From the NCBI RefSeq assembly GCF_002014855.1, contig NZ_MUYV01000011.1, forward strand, positions 124,001-188,000: 64,000 nt of DNA. The letters run 5' to 3'. The notes beneath the pieces were generated by a model. It was not told the origin of the DNA and made no database searches. It worked only from the letters and a program-made list of their open reading frames with translations. The DNA comes from Moraxella porci DSM 25326. Its GTDB lineage: Bacteria > Pseudomonadota > Gammaproteobacteria > Pseudomonadales > Moraxellaceae. This document shows positions 33,011 to 42,181 of this stretch, piece after piece. Each line of letters starts with the position of its first letter. Within the stretch, counting starts at the first letter, position 1. A program made the position numbers and the translations under genes.

Positions 33011-33025
33011 TTCAGGCAGCCTGAA
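33011..33025. repeat. overlapping uptake sequences (kingDUS plus, simDUS minus)
   Basis: TTCAGGCAGCCTGAA holds AGGCAGCCTGAA and, on the other strand, AGGCTGCCTGAA. Confidence 0.65.
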
Positions 33026-33048
33026 AATATTTGCAAAATTCCCAAACA

Positions 33049-33082
33049 AAAACACCGCTTTTATTTCTAAAAACGGTGTTTT
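33049..33082. terminator. duplicated terminator
   Basis: AAAACACCG and CGGTGTTTT arms; copy of the 22650-22683 terminator. It ends the minus-strand NTF2-like gene as well. Confidence 0.75.
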
Positions 33083-33096
33083 TACGCTTTACAAGA

Positions 33097-33591
33097 TTAA
33101 AACATACTGCGACCACTGGCGGTTTTGGCTGGCACATTTTGCAGAACGTCCCAATGCTCTACGATTTTACCATTTTCATCAAAACGGAAAATGTCCACCA
33201 CCGCACTGCCCAAGCTGTCTGGCGTTGGTTGGCTATGAATGTGCAACACCACCAAATCGCCTTCGGCAATCGCACGCTTGATGTGTGAGCGAGCTTGTGG
33301 GGCTTGGCTGACAAATCCACCAATGCCTTTGACAAAGGCGTCTTTGCCGTCCGCCACCATTGGATTGTGCTGTAAATACACATCGCCAATGTATTTATCG
33401 GCGGCTTCTTGGACTTTGTGCTGATTAAATGCCAAATCATAAAAAGCGATGGCATTGGCTTTATTGCGTTCAGTTTTGGATTGAACCACTGATTTGACGC
33501 TTGTTTCGGCTTTTTGTGCGGCACTGGATACGCTTTGGCAACCTGTTAATGCCACGCTTGCCACAAGCACCGATAAGATGAGTTTTTTCAT
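33097..33591 (-). CDS. SnoaL/NTF2-like lipoprotein
   Basis: 164 aa. Lipobox LTGC (Cys18). The mature domain has the SnoaL-like pattern NKANAIAFYDLAFNQHKVQEAADKYI, YLQHNPMVADGKDAFVKG and the closing VEHWDVLQNVP. It is a cone-shaped alpha+beta barrel used by cyclases, isomerases and binding proteins; the substrate is unknown. Divergent from a LysR gene 103 bases away, which may regulate it. Confidence 0.85.
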   Translation of the reverse strand: MKKLILSVLVASVALTGCQSVSSAAQKAETSVKSVVQSKTERNKANAIAFYDLAFNQHKVQEAADKYIGDVYLQHNPMVADGKDAFVKGIGGFVSQAPQARSHIKRAIAEGDLVVLHIHSQPTPDSLGSAVVDIFRFDENGKIVEHWDVLQNVPAKTASGRSMF

Positions 33592-33694
33592 TGGATTAGC
33601 CCTGTTTGCTTGATAAATAAGTGCATTTTAGATGATTGAAATTCAAATAAGAATAGCATAATATGGAAACTTACTTTCCAAAAATGAAAACCTT

Positions 33695-34567
33695 ATGAAC
33701 CTAAACGCCTTATCTCTATTTGTCTCTGTCGTCCAAGACGGCAGTTTATCCAAAGCATCGGAACGGCTGAATGTACCGATTGCCACCATTAGCCGTCAAA
33801 TTACAGAATTAGAAAAATCGCTCAATATTCAACTATTTGACCGCAAAAAATCAGGCGTCAAGCCGACAATGGCAGGGCAAAAGCTTTATGAGCAAGTGTA
33901 TCAAAACATTGATAATTTATTGCAAGTAGAAAAGGCATTCTCTGAGCATCAAGAAATTAGCGGAAAACTGCGGATTTCTACTTTTGCAGGTTTGCAAGAG
34001 GTGTGGGCGTGGGTGGATGAATTTTGTATTCAATATCCCAAAGTTCAAGTTCATTGCCAAATTACTGACCGAGTTTTGGATTTGGTGGAAGATAATATTG
34101 ATTTTGCGTTTCGGGCAGGGGATTTGCATACCGATAATGCGGTGGCACGATTGGTGCTATCAGCAAAAACCAAATGCGTGGCCCATCCGCATTTATTGGC
34201 ACAATACGGCACCCCGATGACGCCTGATGATTTGGTGCATTTTCCTTGTGTGGGCTTTGCCAAAGCCGAACAAAAAGAGCTGATGATTTCATTAGAAAAT
34301 AAGACGCTTCATTTGCCTTATGTGTTCGCATCAAACGATGTGTATGCGGTGGCGTATTTTATCCGTCAAGGGCGTGGCATTGGTTATTTGCCCAAGCAGA
34401 TGGCCAATCGCTTGATTGAAGAATATGGCTTGGTGGAAGTGTTGCACGATTACCCGATGCGGACTTATCCTGTGCATTTGTTGTATTTGAAACATCGTTA
34501 TCCATCTTCGGTGATGCGTGCGTTTTTGGATTTTGTGATGGAGAAAGTGGGGTTTTACGCAGTTTAA
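33695..34567 (+). CDS. LysR-family transcriptional regulator
   Basis: 290 aa. HTH (LFVSVVQDGSLSKASERLNVPIATISRQITELE) and an effector-binding domain of CrgA/DhcR-like type. Divergent from the SnoaL-like lipoprotein gene. It ends 19 bases before the second GacA-type box, that is, at the right border of the island. Confidence 0.87.
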   Translation: MNLNALSLFVSVVQDGSLSKASERLNVPIATISRQITELEKSLNIQLFDRKKSGVKPTMAGQKLYEQVYQNIDNLLQVEKAFSEHQEISGKLRISTFAGLQEVWAWVDEFCIQYPKVQVHCQITDRVLDLVEDNIDFAFRAGDLHTDNAVARLVLSAKTKCVAHPHLLAQYGTPMTPDDLVHFPCVGFAKAEQKELMISLENKTLHLPYVFASNDVYAVAYFIRQGRGIGYLPKQMANRLIEEYGLVEVLHDYPMRTYPVHLLYLKHRYPSSVMRAFLDFVMEKVGFYAV

Positions 34568-34586
34568 AGTGGTTTGATGGATGCTT

Positions 34587-34604
34587 TGTAAGAAATTTCG
34601 TACA
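34587..34604 (+). promoter_or_regulatory. GacA-type upstream activating sequence, copy 2
   Basis: TGTAAG-N6-CGTACA, identical to copy 1, about 66 bases before the predicted RNA start. Confidence 0.7.
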
Positions 34605-34660
34605 CAGATTGCCGATTTTTGCCACTGTTTACGGCACTGTCATTTTGACATAATACGCAT

Positions 34661-34787
34661 AACAGCAATGGAAAACGATACAGGATGTATCAAGCAAGGA
34701 TGATCAGCTGTTCGTATGGAAACACCGTAAGGATGCACGCAGGATATGCACCAAAAAAGCCACAAGTGAGAACTTGTGGCTTTTGCT
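34661..34787 (+). ncRNA. CsrA/RsmA-sequestering sRNA, rsmX/Y/Z-like, copy 2
   Basis: CATAAT -10 at 34649-34654, the hairpin GATACAGGATGTATC at 34677-34691, six GGA motifs and a 12-bp terminator stem (34755-34766 with 34773-34784). Compared with copy 1, the ~110 bases before the terminator are almost unchanged, the stem is identical, and the loop is TGAGAA instead of TCAACG. This pattern fits an RNA under selection. Together the copies form the borders of the island. Confidence 0.72.
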
Positions 34788-34826
34788 TTGGGAGCTGTAG
34801 TCATAAAGCTTTATCAAGCGGTATAT

Positions 34827-35420
34827 TCAGTCATCCACCACCGCTGCATACACCCCAAGACTTGCCACAAACTCATCCACCCGTGCTGCATCCATCTGCG
34901 CATCGATGATGACATCCGTCGCATAATCCACCGAGACGATCTCGCCTGCCACCGCACCGATCAGATAGCGAACTTGGGCTTCATGGGCGAAGTTGGTGGC
35001 GATACTGATGGTTGATTTTGGTACAAATGCCGTCAGCGTCATCTGATCCACCGCCATCTGTGCAGCTGTACCATACGCACGAGTCAATCCCCCTGCCCCA
35101 AGCTTAATCCCACCAAAATACCGCACCACGATGATGATGCAGTTGCCGATTGCCTTATGCTGTAAGACATTCAAAATCGGTCTGCCTGCCGTGCCGTTTG
35201 GCTCGCCATCATCATCAAAGCCTGCACTGGTGGTGTTATTGGGATCGCCGATGATATAGCCAAAGCAGTGATGGCGTGCATCAGGATAACGCTCTCGTAA
35301 ATCCGCCACATGACCCATCGCCTGCTCACGGCTATCGATGGGATAGGCGAATGCCAAAAACTCGCTTTTTTTGATTTCATAGACCGCTTCGCACGGTGCG
35401 CTTGGGGTTTGGTAGCTCAC
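34827..35420 (-). CDS. yigZ: YigZ/IMPACT-family protein
   Basis: 197 aa from a GTG start at 35420. UPF0029/IMPACT N-terminal domain: EIKKSEFLAFAYP, DARHHCFGYIIG, GFDDDGEPNGTAGRPILNVL, and VVRYFGGIKLGAGGLTRAYG. A YigZ-type C-terminal ferredoxin-like domain follows. The cellular role is uncertain; it is a widespread conserved protein. No good ribosome site is visible before GTG. Confidence 0.9.
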   Translation of the reverse strand: MSYQTPSAPCEAVYEIKKSEFLAFAYPIDSREQAMGHVADLRERYPDARHHCFGYIIGDPNNTTSAGFDDDGEPNGTAGRPILNVLQHKAIGNCIIIVVRYFGGIKLGAGGLTRAYGTAAQMAVDQMTLTAFVPKSTISIATNFAHEAQVRYLIGAVAGEIVSVDYATDVIIDAQMDAARVDEFVASLGVYAAVVDD

Positions 35421-35545
35421 AAGGATAAGTTTGGTGGTGGATTTGCCTTATTTTCCCATACTTTAGCGATTTGTACAAATCATCAAGCATCAGCACGCTT
35501 GGCAAAAATATGCTACACTAGCATTATTTATCATTGGAAAATTTC

Positions 35546-36250
35546 ATGCGTTTGGATAAATTTTTAAGCAAAGCCACCGAACTGTCCCGTAAAGACGCCA
35601 AAAAAGTCCTGCACGCTGGCGAAATCAGCGTCAACGGCATCACCATCAAAGACTCAAGCCACCACATCGATGTCGCTTGTGATGAAGTACTGTGGGCAGG
35701 TGAACCTTTGTCAGTCGCTGAAGGCAACCGCTATATCTTGCTGTATAAGCCGGACGGCTTTGAATGTACGCTCAAAGCCAAAGAATACCCGATTGTCACC
35801 GATTTGATCGCCGTGCCCGAAGTCGATAGCCTACGCATCGCAGGCAGGCTCGATGTCGATACCACAGGCGCTCTGCTACTGTCCGATGATGGCGCTTGGC
35901 TGCACCGTGTCACCAGTCCCAAACGCCATCAACCAAAACGCTATGAGCTGACACTCGCCGATCCAATGGATGCTGACGCACAAGCACACGCCATCAAACA
36001 AGTAGCAAACGGCATCTTGCTTGAAGGCGAAAGCGAAAAAACTCGCCCTGCCGAATTATCATTCGTCGATGAGACACACGCCGTACTGATTTTGACCGAA
36101 GGCAAATATCATCAGGTCAAGCGGATGATGGCATATTTTGGTAATAAAGTCATCGAGCTGCACCGAGCCAGCATCGGTGAGATTAGCCTAGATGGGCTTG
36201 AGATGGGTGAATGCCGCTTCCTAAAGCCTGATGAGATTGCACAGTTTTGA
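35546..36250 (+). CDS. rsuA: 16S rRNA pseudouridine synthase RsuA
   Basis: 234 aa from ATG 35546 (MRLDKFLSKATELSRKDAK). S4 RNA-binding domain at residues 1-60, then the catalytic GRLDVDTTGALLLSDDG with the nucleophilic Asp, and the RsuA/RluB/E/F motif EGKYHQVKRMM. Length and S4 domain fit RsuA, which modifies U516 of 16S rRNA. Eleven bases separate its stop from the dsbC-like ATG, so they may be co-transcribed. Confidence 0.9.
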   Translation: MRLDKFLSKATELSRKDAKKVLHAGEISVNGITIKDSSHHIDVACDEVLWAGEPLSVAEGNRYILLYKPDGFECTLKAKEYPIVTDLIAVPEVDSLRIAGRLDVDTTGALLLSDDGAWLHRVTSPKRHQPKRYELTLADPMDADAQAHAIKQVANGILLEGESEKTRPAELSFVDETHAVLILTEGKYHQVKRMMAYFGNKVIELHRASIGEISLDGLEMGECRFLKPDEIAQF

Positions 36251-36260
36251 TGATAAAACA

Positions 36261-37250
36261 ATGAAAAACTTACATGCACTAGCACTGGCCTTATGCCTAC
36301 AGATGTCTGTCGCCTCAAGTACTGCCTTAGCCGACACCATCGACCACAGCCACATCAAGCAGCTATTGAGCCAAGCAGGTCTGTCCACACCCATCACGCA
36401 CATCGAGCCAAGCCACTTGACAGGCTTTGGGCAGATCACCTTGGCAGGCGGCAGTCAGCTTTTGATCAGTGATGACCTAGGCTACCTCATCCAAGGCACA
36501 GCAAGCGCCAACCCAAGTCCCATCACACCCATCGCTGCTGAAGTGCGTCGCACGCTGCCGATAGGCACCCCTGTCAGCACCGCCCATAAGCAAGCGCTGT
36601 TAGCGAACATGACCGCGATGCGCGACATCAACGACGGTGCCGCCTTTTATCATACTGGCATTAAAGGCATACTTTGGGGCATCTCAAGTCTTGGTGATAC
36701 CACCTTTTTAGTGAGTGATGATGGCCGCTATCTGATGGATGGGATGATGGCCAGCCTTAAAGGCGGTAAATTTCAAGAACATACACCGATATTTGAAGCC
36801 GCCAAAAACCAACACATTCTAAGCAGCTTACAGCCGTCGATGATGGCTGTTTATCCTGCCAAAACTTCTGAACGCGCCGTACTGTATGTGGTCAGCGACA
36901 TCCATTGCCCTTATTGCAAAATCCTGCACGATCGCATCGAAGAGCTGTCCTTACAAGGCATCACCACCAAGGTCATCGGCTATCCAGTCTATGATGAATC
37001 GATCGAGCCGATGCGCCAAATCTGGTGCGAATCAGACAACGCCAGACGCAGCACCCTGTTGTCTGCCGCCTTTAAAGGCATCACACCCACCCGCGCTGTC
37101 TGCCAAGGCACCGACCCGCTCGCTGACACCGCGCGGCACATTTTGGCGCTCGATGTCACCGCGACCCCTGCAGTGTATCGCGCTGATGGCAGCCTATTCA
37201 CTGGTGATCTACAAGGTGAGGCATTGTATCATTTCTTAGGTCTGCGCTAA
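36261..37250 (+). CDS. dsbC: DsbC-like disulfide isomerase with extended N-terminal region
   Basis: 329 aa from ATG 36261, signal peptide ending ALA. The C-terminal thioredoxin-fold domain has CPYC in VVSDIHCPYCKILHDRI, the second Cys pair (IWCESDN and AVCQGTD) and the cis-Pro segment VTATPAV. The protein is about 100 residues longer than E. coli DsbC. The N-terminal half contains two similar blocks (QLLISDDLGYLIQG and TFLVSDDGRYLMDG), consistent with a duplicated DsbC_N dimerisation unit. It would reshuffle disulfides in the periplasm. Confidence 0.85.
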   Translation: MKNLHALALALCLQMSVASSTALADTIDHSHIKQLLSQAGLSTPITHIEPSHLTGFGQITLAGGSQLLISDDLGYLIQGTASANPSPITPIAAEVRRTLPIGTPVSTAHKQALLANMTAMRDINDGAAFYHTGIKGILWGISSLGDTTFLVSDDGRYLMDGMMASLKGGKFQEHTPIFEAAKNQHILSSLQPSMMAVYPAKTSERAVLYVVSDIHCPYCKILHDRIEELSLQGITTKVIGYPVYDESIEPMRQIWCESDNARRSTLLSAAFKGITPTRAVCQGTDPLADTARHILALDVTATPAVYRADGSLFTGDLQGEALYHFLGLR

Positions 37251-37501
37251 GATGCTTTTGATTTGCCATATTCAAGCCGTCTTTAGGTGCGATGTTTCAT
37301 GTGAAACCTAATACCGCGCATAAACTTTCGCACCCTTAATAAGCCAAACTAATAAGCCAAACTGCCGCTATCGCTTGATCGCTGAATTTAATCCATTAAA
37401 GGCAGGCAAATTTACACAAGATTTGCCTGATTTGCCTTGATAAATGAAGCAACAAACGCCATATTTAGGGATATTTTTGTGTTTTTTATTGAGTTTTTGT
37501 C

Positions 37502-38653
37502 ATGAGTAAAGATTTTTATAGCATTTTGGGTGTGGATAAATCCGCAGACGAAAAAGAAATCAAAAAAGCCTTTCGTAAAATTGCGATGAAATACCACCCC
37601 GACCGCAACCCAGACAACCCAGAGGCCGAAGAAAAGCTCAAAGAAGCCTCCAAGGCCTACGAAACCCTAAGCGATCCTGAAAAACGCGCGACTTATGACC
37701 GCGTCGGCCATCATGCCTATGAACAGGGCATGGGCGCAGGCGGCTTTGGCGGTGGTGGTTTTGCTGGTGGTGATTTTAATGACATCTTTGGTGATATTTT
37801 TGGCCAAGCCTTTGGCGGTGCAGGTGGTTTTGGCGGCTTTGGCGGCGGTTCAAGTCGTCGTGCCAGCCGTGGTGCGGATTTGTTGTACAACATCAGCCTG
37901 ACCCTCGAAGAAGCGGTCAAAGGCTGCAAAAAACAAATCACCTTCTCAACATCTGTCACCTGTGGCACCTGTCATGGCAAAGGCGCCAAATCAGACAGCG
38001 ACATCGTCACCTGTGGCACTTGTCATGGTCAAGGTCAAGTGCGGATGCAACAAGGCTTTTTTGTCATGCAGCAGACTTGCCCTGAGTGTCATGGCACCGG
38101 CAAACAAATCAAAAACCCTTGCCCTGACTGTCATGGCGAAGGCAAAAAAAGCGAACAGCAAACGCTGGAAGTCTCGATTCCTGCCGGTGTCGATAATGGC
38201 GACCGCGTGCGTCTGGCTGGTAAGGGTGAAGCAGGCGACAGCGGCATGCCTAATGGCGATCTGTATGTCGAGGTGCGTGTGCAGCCACATGATGTATTCA
38301 CTCGTCGTGGCGCAGATCTGCACATGGATGTCCCTGTCTCGATGGTGACAGCGGCGCTGGGTGATGAGGTCGAAGTGCCAACCCTAGATGGCAAAATCAA
38401 AGTCAAAATCGCCGAAGGCACACAATCAGGCAAGCTACTGCGAGTGCGCGGTAAAGGCGTCACCACTGTGCGTGGACATATGCAAGGTGATTTGATTTGC
38501 CGTATCGTGGTGCAGACGCCTGTCAATCTGACTTCTGAACAAAAAGAACTGATGCGACAGCTACAAGCCAGTCTGGGCGAGAAAAATAGCGGTGAGCAGA
38601 AAAAAGGGCTTTTTGACAGACTCAAAGACGATGTCAAAGACTTGTTCGACTAA
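37502..38653 (+). CDS. dnaJ: chaperone DnaJ
   Basis: 383 aa. J domain with HPD ([16 protein letters not shown]), Gly/Phe-rich region, four CxxCxGxG zinc repeats ([32 protein letters not shown]) and the C-terminal substrate-binding domains. Hsp40 co-chaperone of DnaK. dnaK and grpE are not in the window. The 251-base upstream gap shows no other gene. Confidence 0.97.
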   Translation: MSKDFYSILGVDKSADEKEIKKAFRKIAMKYHPDRNPDNPEAEEKLKEASKAYETLSDPEKRATYDRVGHHAYEQGMGAGGFGGGGFAGGDFNDIFGDIFGQAFGGAGGFGGFGGGSSRRASRGADLLYNISLTLEEAVKGCKKQITFSTSVTCGTCHGKGAKSDSDIVTCGTCHGQGQVRMQQGFFVMQQTCPECHGTGKQIKNPCPDCHGEGKKSEQQTLEVSIPAGVDNGDRVRLAGKGEAGDSGMPNGDLYVEVRVQPHDVFTRRGADLHMDVPVSMVTAALGDEVEVPTLDGKIKVKIAEGTQSGKLLRVRGKGVTTVRGHMQGDLICRIVVQTPVNLTSEQKELMRQLQASLGEKNSGEQKKGLFDRLKDDVKDLFD

Positions 38654-38690
38654 TTATTTTGACTAAGTATTTAGCATCTAAGCATTTGAC

Positions 38691-38721
38691 AAAGCCATCA
38701 TATCCTCAGTATGATGGCTTT
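38691..38721 (+). terminator. dnaJ terminator
   Basis: AAAGCCATCATA, loop TCCTCAG, TATGATGGCTTT, then TTATTTTGG. Confidence 0.85.
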
Positions 38722-38749
38722 TTATTTTGGTCAATTTGGCAAATCGGAT

Positions 38750-39949
38750 ATGAAAACCCAAACCGCACTGATTCACGATCCCCGTCATGCGCCACAGTAC
38801 ATCGACAGCCTACAGCCACCCGTGTATCGAGCATCGACGATCGTGTTCAAGGACACCGCTCAGCTGCTTAACCGTCATTGGACAGATCGCTATGATTATA
38901 GCTATGGCACGCATGGTACGCCATCGACTTATACGCTTGGCGATCAGATTGCACGGATGGATGGCGGTGAGTATTGCTTACTTGCGCCTAGTGGTCTGTC
39001 GGCGATTAATTTGGTTAATAGCACCTTTTTAAGTACAGGCGATGAAGTCTGGCTGCCTGATAATGTCTATGGCCCAAACTCTGATCATGTAGAATTTTTA
39101 CAAAATAACTATGGCATTATCCCAAAAGTCTATGATCCACTGGATGCCAGCACATTTGAGCCATCGGCACAGTGTAAGCTGATTTGGCTAGAAGCAGCAG
39201 GCTCAGTGACGCTAGAATTTCCTGATTTACAAGGACTCATCAAAAAAGCCAAAGCACATGGTATCTTAACAGCGATTGATCATACTTGGGGCGCATCGCT
39301 TGCCTTTAGTCCGTTTGCTATCGGTGATGAAGCCCTTGCTGTTGATATTGCTGTGCACGCCTTGACCAAATACCCAAGCGGCGGCGGTGATGTGTTGATG
39401 GGAAGTGTGGTGACCAAGGATAAGGCGTTGCACACCAAGCTACTACGCACGCACGCAAGACAAGGTATCAGCGTCTCCGCTGATGACTGCGCCACCGTAT
39501 ATCGCAGCCTGCCAAGTATGGCGATGCGCTATGCCAAGCAGTCAGAGACTTGCTTAGAATTATTAGATTTCTTAAAAAATAAACCACAAATCGCCCAAGT
39601 GCTACACCCTGCGACGGCAGACAATGCCAGCCATCAATTTTGGCAACAAAACTGCCTAACTGCCAAAAGCGCAGGGCTAGTCAGTGTCATCATGGACAAG
39701 CGCTACTCATGGGCGGATGTCTGCCGATTTGTCGATGCGCTAAAGCTATTTAAAATCGGCTTTAGTTGGGGCGGAGCGACGAGCCTTGTGATGCTGTATG
39801 ACATCAAAAAAATGCGTCGGCTTACTCATCACCATCTTGCCGATGGCTATCTGGTGCGTTTTTGTATCGGGCTAGAAGATGTCAGTGATTTGATGGCAGA
39901 TATCGAGCAGGCGCTCAATGTATTAAAATTGGATGAAAAAACAAATTAA
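38750..39949 (+). CDS. metC: cystathionine beta-lyase
   Basis: 399 aa from ATG 38750; an upstream in-frame ATG at 38711 lies in the dnaJ terminator. Cys/Met-metabolism PLP enzyme: PPVYRASTIVF near the N-terminus, YSYGTHGTPST, and the PLP lysine in HALTKYPSGGGDVLMGS. The proteobacterial MetC type cleaves cystathionine to homocysteine. Related gamma-lyases cannot be fully excluded. Confidence 0.85.
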   Translation: MKTQTALIHDPRHAPQYIDSLQPPVYRASTIVFKDTAQLLNRHWTDRYDYSYGTHGTPSTYTLGDQIARMDGGEYCLLAPSGLSAINLVNSTFLSTGDEVWLPDNVYGPNSDHVEFLQNNYGIIPKVYDPLDASTFEPSAQCKLIWLEAAGSVTLEFPDLQGLIKKAKAHGILTAIDHTWGASLAFSPFAIGDEALAVDIAVHALTKYPSGGGDVLMGSVVTKDKALHTKLLRTHARQGISVSADDCATVYRSLPSMAMRYAKQSETCLELLDFLKNKPQIAQVLHPATADNASHQFWQQNCLTAKSAGLVSVIMDKRYSWADVCRFVDALKLFKIGFSWGGATSLVMLYDIKKMRRLTHHHLADGYLVRFCIGLEDVSDLMADIEQALNVLKLDEKTN

Positions 39950-39996
39950 AATGGGTATAATCAAACGATCAAAACAACCATCATAAGGATGTCATT

Positions 39997-40797
39997 ATGA
40001 GTCAACTCAATATCGGTATCATGGGCGCATCAGGTCGTATGGGTCGAATGCTTATTGAGGCTACGCTGAACAATCCCAATACAGCGCTTAAAGGAGCATT
40101 CGTCCGCAGTATCTCAAGCCTAATCGGTGCAGACTCTGGGGAATTTATCGGAGTGAATAAAACAGGTGTGCCACTGTCCACCATCACACTTGATGGCGTG
40201 CAGGCGCTGATTGACTTTAGCCTACCTGAAGCGCTCGATGAAGTGCTTGATGCCTGTCTTGCGCACAAAGTGCCATTGGTGATGGGTGTCACTGGTCTGT
40301 CTGATGCCCAAGAAGCCAAGCTTAAGGCCGCCAGCGAACATATCGCCATCGTCTATGCGGGCAACTACTCAACTGGCGTCAATCTGTCGCTGAACCTACT
40401 TGCAACCACCGCACGCGTGCTTGGACTCAATGCTGACGTTGAAGTCATCGAACACCATCACAAGCACAAGATTGATGCGCCATCAGGCACAGCACTGATG
40501 ATGGCAAAAGCCGTCGCCGACGCTCGTGGTCAGCATCTGCCAAACGCCCTAGTGCACGGCCGTCATGGCGCTGCCAAACGCCAAGCGGGCGATATTGGTA
40601 TGCACGCCATCCGTGGTGGTGAAATCATCGGTGAGCATACGGTCGAATTCATCATGGATGGTGAAATCATCGCCATCACCCACAAAGCCCAAAGCCGCGC
40701 CACCTTTGCCACAGGTGCGGTCAGGGCTGCTGAGTGGGTCGCCACACAGCCAGCTGGTCTTTATACCATGCAAGATGTGCTTGGGCTAAAAGACTGA
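39997..40797 (+). CDS. dapB: 4-hydroxy-tetrahydrodipicolinate reductase
   Basis: 266 aa. N-terminal nucleotide loop GIMGASGRMGRMLIEA, VMGVTGLS, and the signature EHHHKHKIDAPSGTALMM with catalytic His and Lys. Diaminopimelate/lysine pathway enzyme using NAD(P)H. AAGGATG precedes the ATG. Independent unit ending at a bidirectional terminator. Confidence 0.96.
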   Translation: MSQLNIGIMGASGRMGRMLIEATLNNPNTALKGAFVRSISSLIGADSGEFIGVNKTGVPLSTITLDGVQALIDFSLPEALDEVLDACLAHKVPLVMGVTGLSDAQEAKLKAASEHIAIVYAGNYSTGVNLSLNLLATTARVLGLNADVEVIEHHHKHKIDAPSGTALMMAKAVADARGQHLPNALVHGRHGAAKRQAGDIGMHAIRGGEIIGEHTVEFIMDGEIIAITHKAQSRATFATGAVRAAEWVATQPAGLYTMQDVLGLKD

Positions 40798-40812
40798 CAC
40801 AGCTAAGACAAC

Positions 40813-40840
40813 AAAAGCGGAAAAATTACTTTCCGCTTTT
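40813..40840. terminator. bidirectional terminator between dapB and trpB
   Basis: AAAAGCGGAAA, 6-base loop, TTTCCGCTTTT, with T/A runs at both ends. Confidence 0.85.
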
Positions 40841-40861
40841 TTATGCCATGCAATCAGTGCA

Positions 40862-42079
40862 TCACACCTCAATCTGACTTAAAACAAAGTCCAAATCCTT
40901 ATCACCGCGGCCGGATAGATTGACCAAGATTTTTTGGTCTTTGCCAAGCTTTTTGGCTTCACGGATGGCGAACGCCACCGCGTGCGAGCTCTCTAGCGCA
41001 GGGATGATGCCTTCCAAGCGTGATAGTAGCATAAAGGCATCTAGACACTCTTGGTCGGTGGCTGATTGATATTCCACTTGACCGCTGTCCTTAAGATAAC
41101 TGTGCTGCGGCCCGACACCTGGATAATCCAGACCCGATGCAATCGAATGTACTGGTGCAGGCTCGCCATTCTCATCAAGTAGCACATAGCATTTGAACCC
41201 TTGGATTTCACCTTTGACACCCAAAGTCAAAGTCGCTGCATGACGATGATGACTGTCAAGCCCCTCGCCTGCTGGCTCAACACCGACTTTACGCACTGAC
41301 CCATCATCCAAGAACGCATTGAACAACCCCAAAGCATTCGAGCCACCGCCCACACACGCCGTCACCACATCAGGCAGTCCGCCTGTCAATTTGCCAAACT
41401 GACGGCGCGCCTCATGTCCGACGATCGACTGAAAATACCCCACCATCTCAGGATAAGGGGCAGGCCCCACCACCGAACCGATGGCAAACATACTGTCATC
41501 CAGCTGGTTCAAATAGCTTTCAAACGCACTATCCACCGCTTCTTTGAGCGTGCCAGCGCCACGAGAGACAGGCACCAGTGTTGCACCCAGAATCTTCATG
41601 CGAGAGACATTCGGATGTTCTTTGGCGATATCCACGACACCCATGTGGATTTCGCACTCAAGCCCAAGTAGTGCCGCCGCTGTCGCCAGTGCCACACCAT
41701 GCTGACCTGCACCTGTCTCAGCGATGACTTTTTTCTTGCCAAGTCGTTTGGCAAGTAGCACTTCGCCCAGACAGTGATTAATCTTGTGCGAGCCTGTGTG
41801 GTTCAGATCTTCACGCTTAAGATAAATCTGTGCACCGCCCAGATGCTCAGACAGTCGGCGTGCATGATAAATCGGACTTGGACGGCCGACATAGTGCAGC
41901 TGCAGCGCTTCGATTTCTTTCAAAAATCCATCATCAGCAATCATCGCACGAAAGCCATCTTCGATCTCTTGCATCGCCGCTGAGAGTGCAGGATGTCCGA
42001 TTTTACCACCAAATTCACCAAATAAGCCCTCTTGGTTTGGCACGACAGTCTCATTTAATCCATACAGTTTGGTCATCAT
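40862..42079 (-). CDS. trpB: tryptophan synthase beta chain
   Basis: 405 aa. TrpB1-type: [15 protein letters not shown], the PLP lysine in [36 protein letters not shown] and SGRGDKD near the end. It condenses indole and serine. Two adjacent ATGs (42079 and 42076) follow AAGGGGA. trpA is not adjacent, so the operon is split or this copy is solitary. Confidence 0.95.
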   Translation of the reverse strand: MMTKLYGLNETVVPNQEGLFGEFGGKIGHPALSAAMQEIEDGFRAMIADDGFLKEIEALQLHYVGRPSPIYHARRLSEHLGGAQIYLKREDLNHTGSHKINHCLGEVLLAKRLGKKKVIAETGAGQHGVALATAAALLGLECEIHMGVVDIAKEHPNVSRMKILGATLVPVSRGAGTLKEAVDSAFESYLNQLDDSMFAIGSVVGPAPYPEMVGYFQSIVGHEARRQFGKLTGGLPDVVTACVGGGSNALGLFNAFLDDGSVRKVGVEPAGEGLDSHHRHAATLTLGVKGEIQGFKCYVLLDENGEPAPVHSIASGLDYPGVGPQHSYLKDSGQVEYQSATDQECLDAFMLLSRLEGIIPALESSHAVAFAIREAKKLGKDQKILVNLSGRGDKDLDFVLSQIEV

Positions 42080-42181
42080 ATTCCCCTTAATAAAATTGGG
42101 CGCATCATCACAATACGCCCATTCATTCTAGCGAGATTTTATAAAATGTAAAGCCAATTTTGCTCGCTCAAGACAAGGTTG

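Larger units (their letters stand above)
11609..34787. other. mosaic accessory island between two copies of an sRNA gene
   Basis: Equivalent positions of a ~205-bp repeat lie 22,978 bases apart and enclose arsenic, copper, toxin-antitoxin, LysR and oxidoreductase genes, many gene fragments, and all but five of the exact uptake sequences found in this window. Housekeeping genes resume on both sides. No integrase or transposase is present, so homologous recombination is the likelier route of acquisition. Confidence 0.65.

Noticed and set aside
32855-33070. 71-aa ORF with PQSAYRPVNVQ
   Set aside because: It is the copied tail of the LysR gene without a start of its own; recorded as a pseudogene fragment.
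38711-38749. Upstream ATG start for metC
   Set aside because: It lies in the dnaJ terminator hairpin; ATG 38750 fits the MetC N-terminus.
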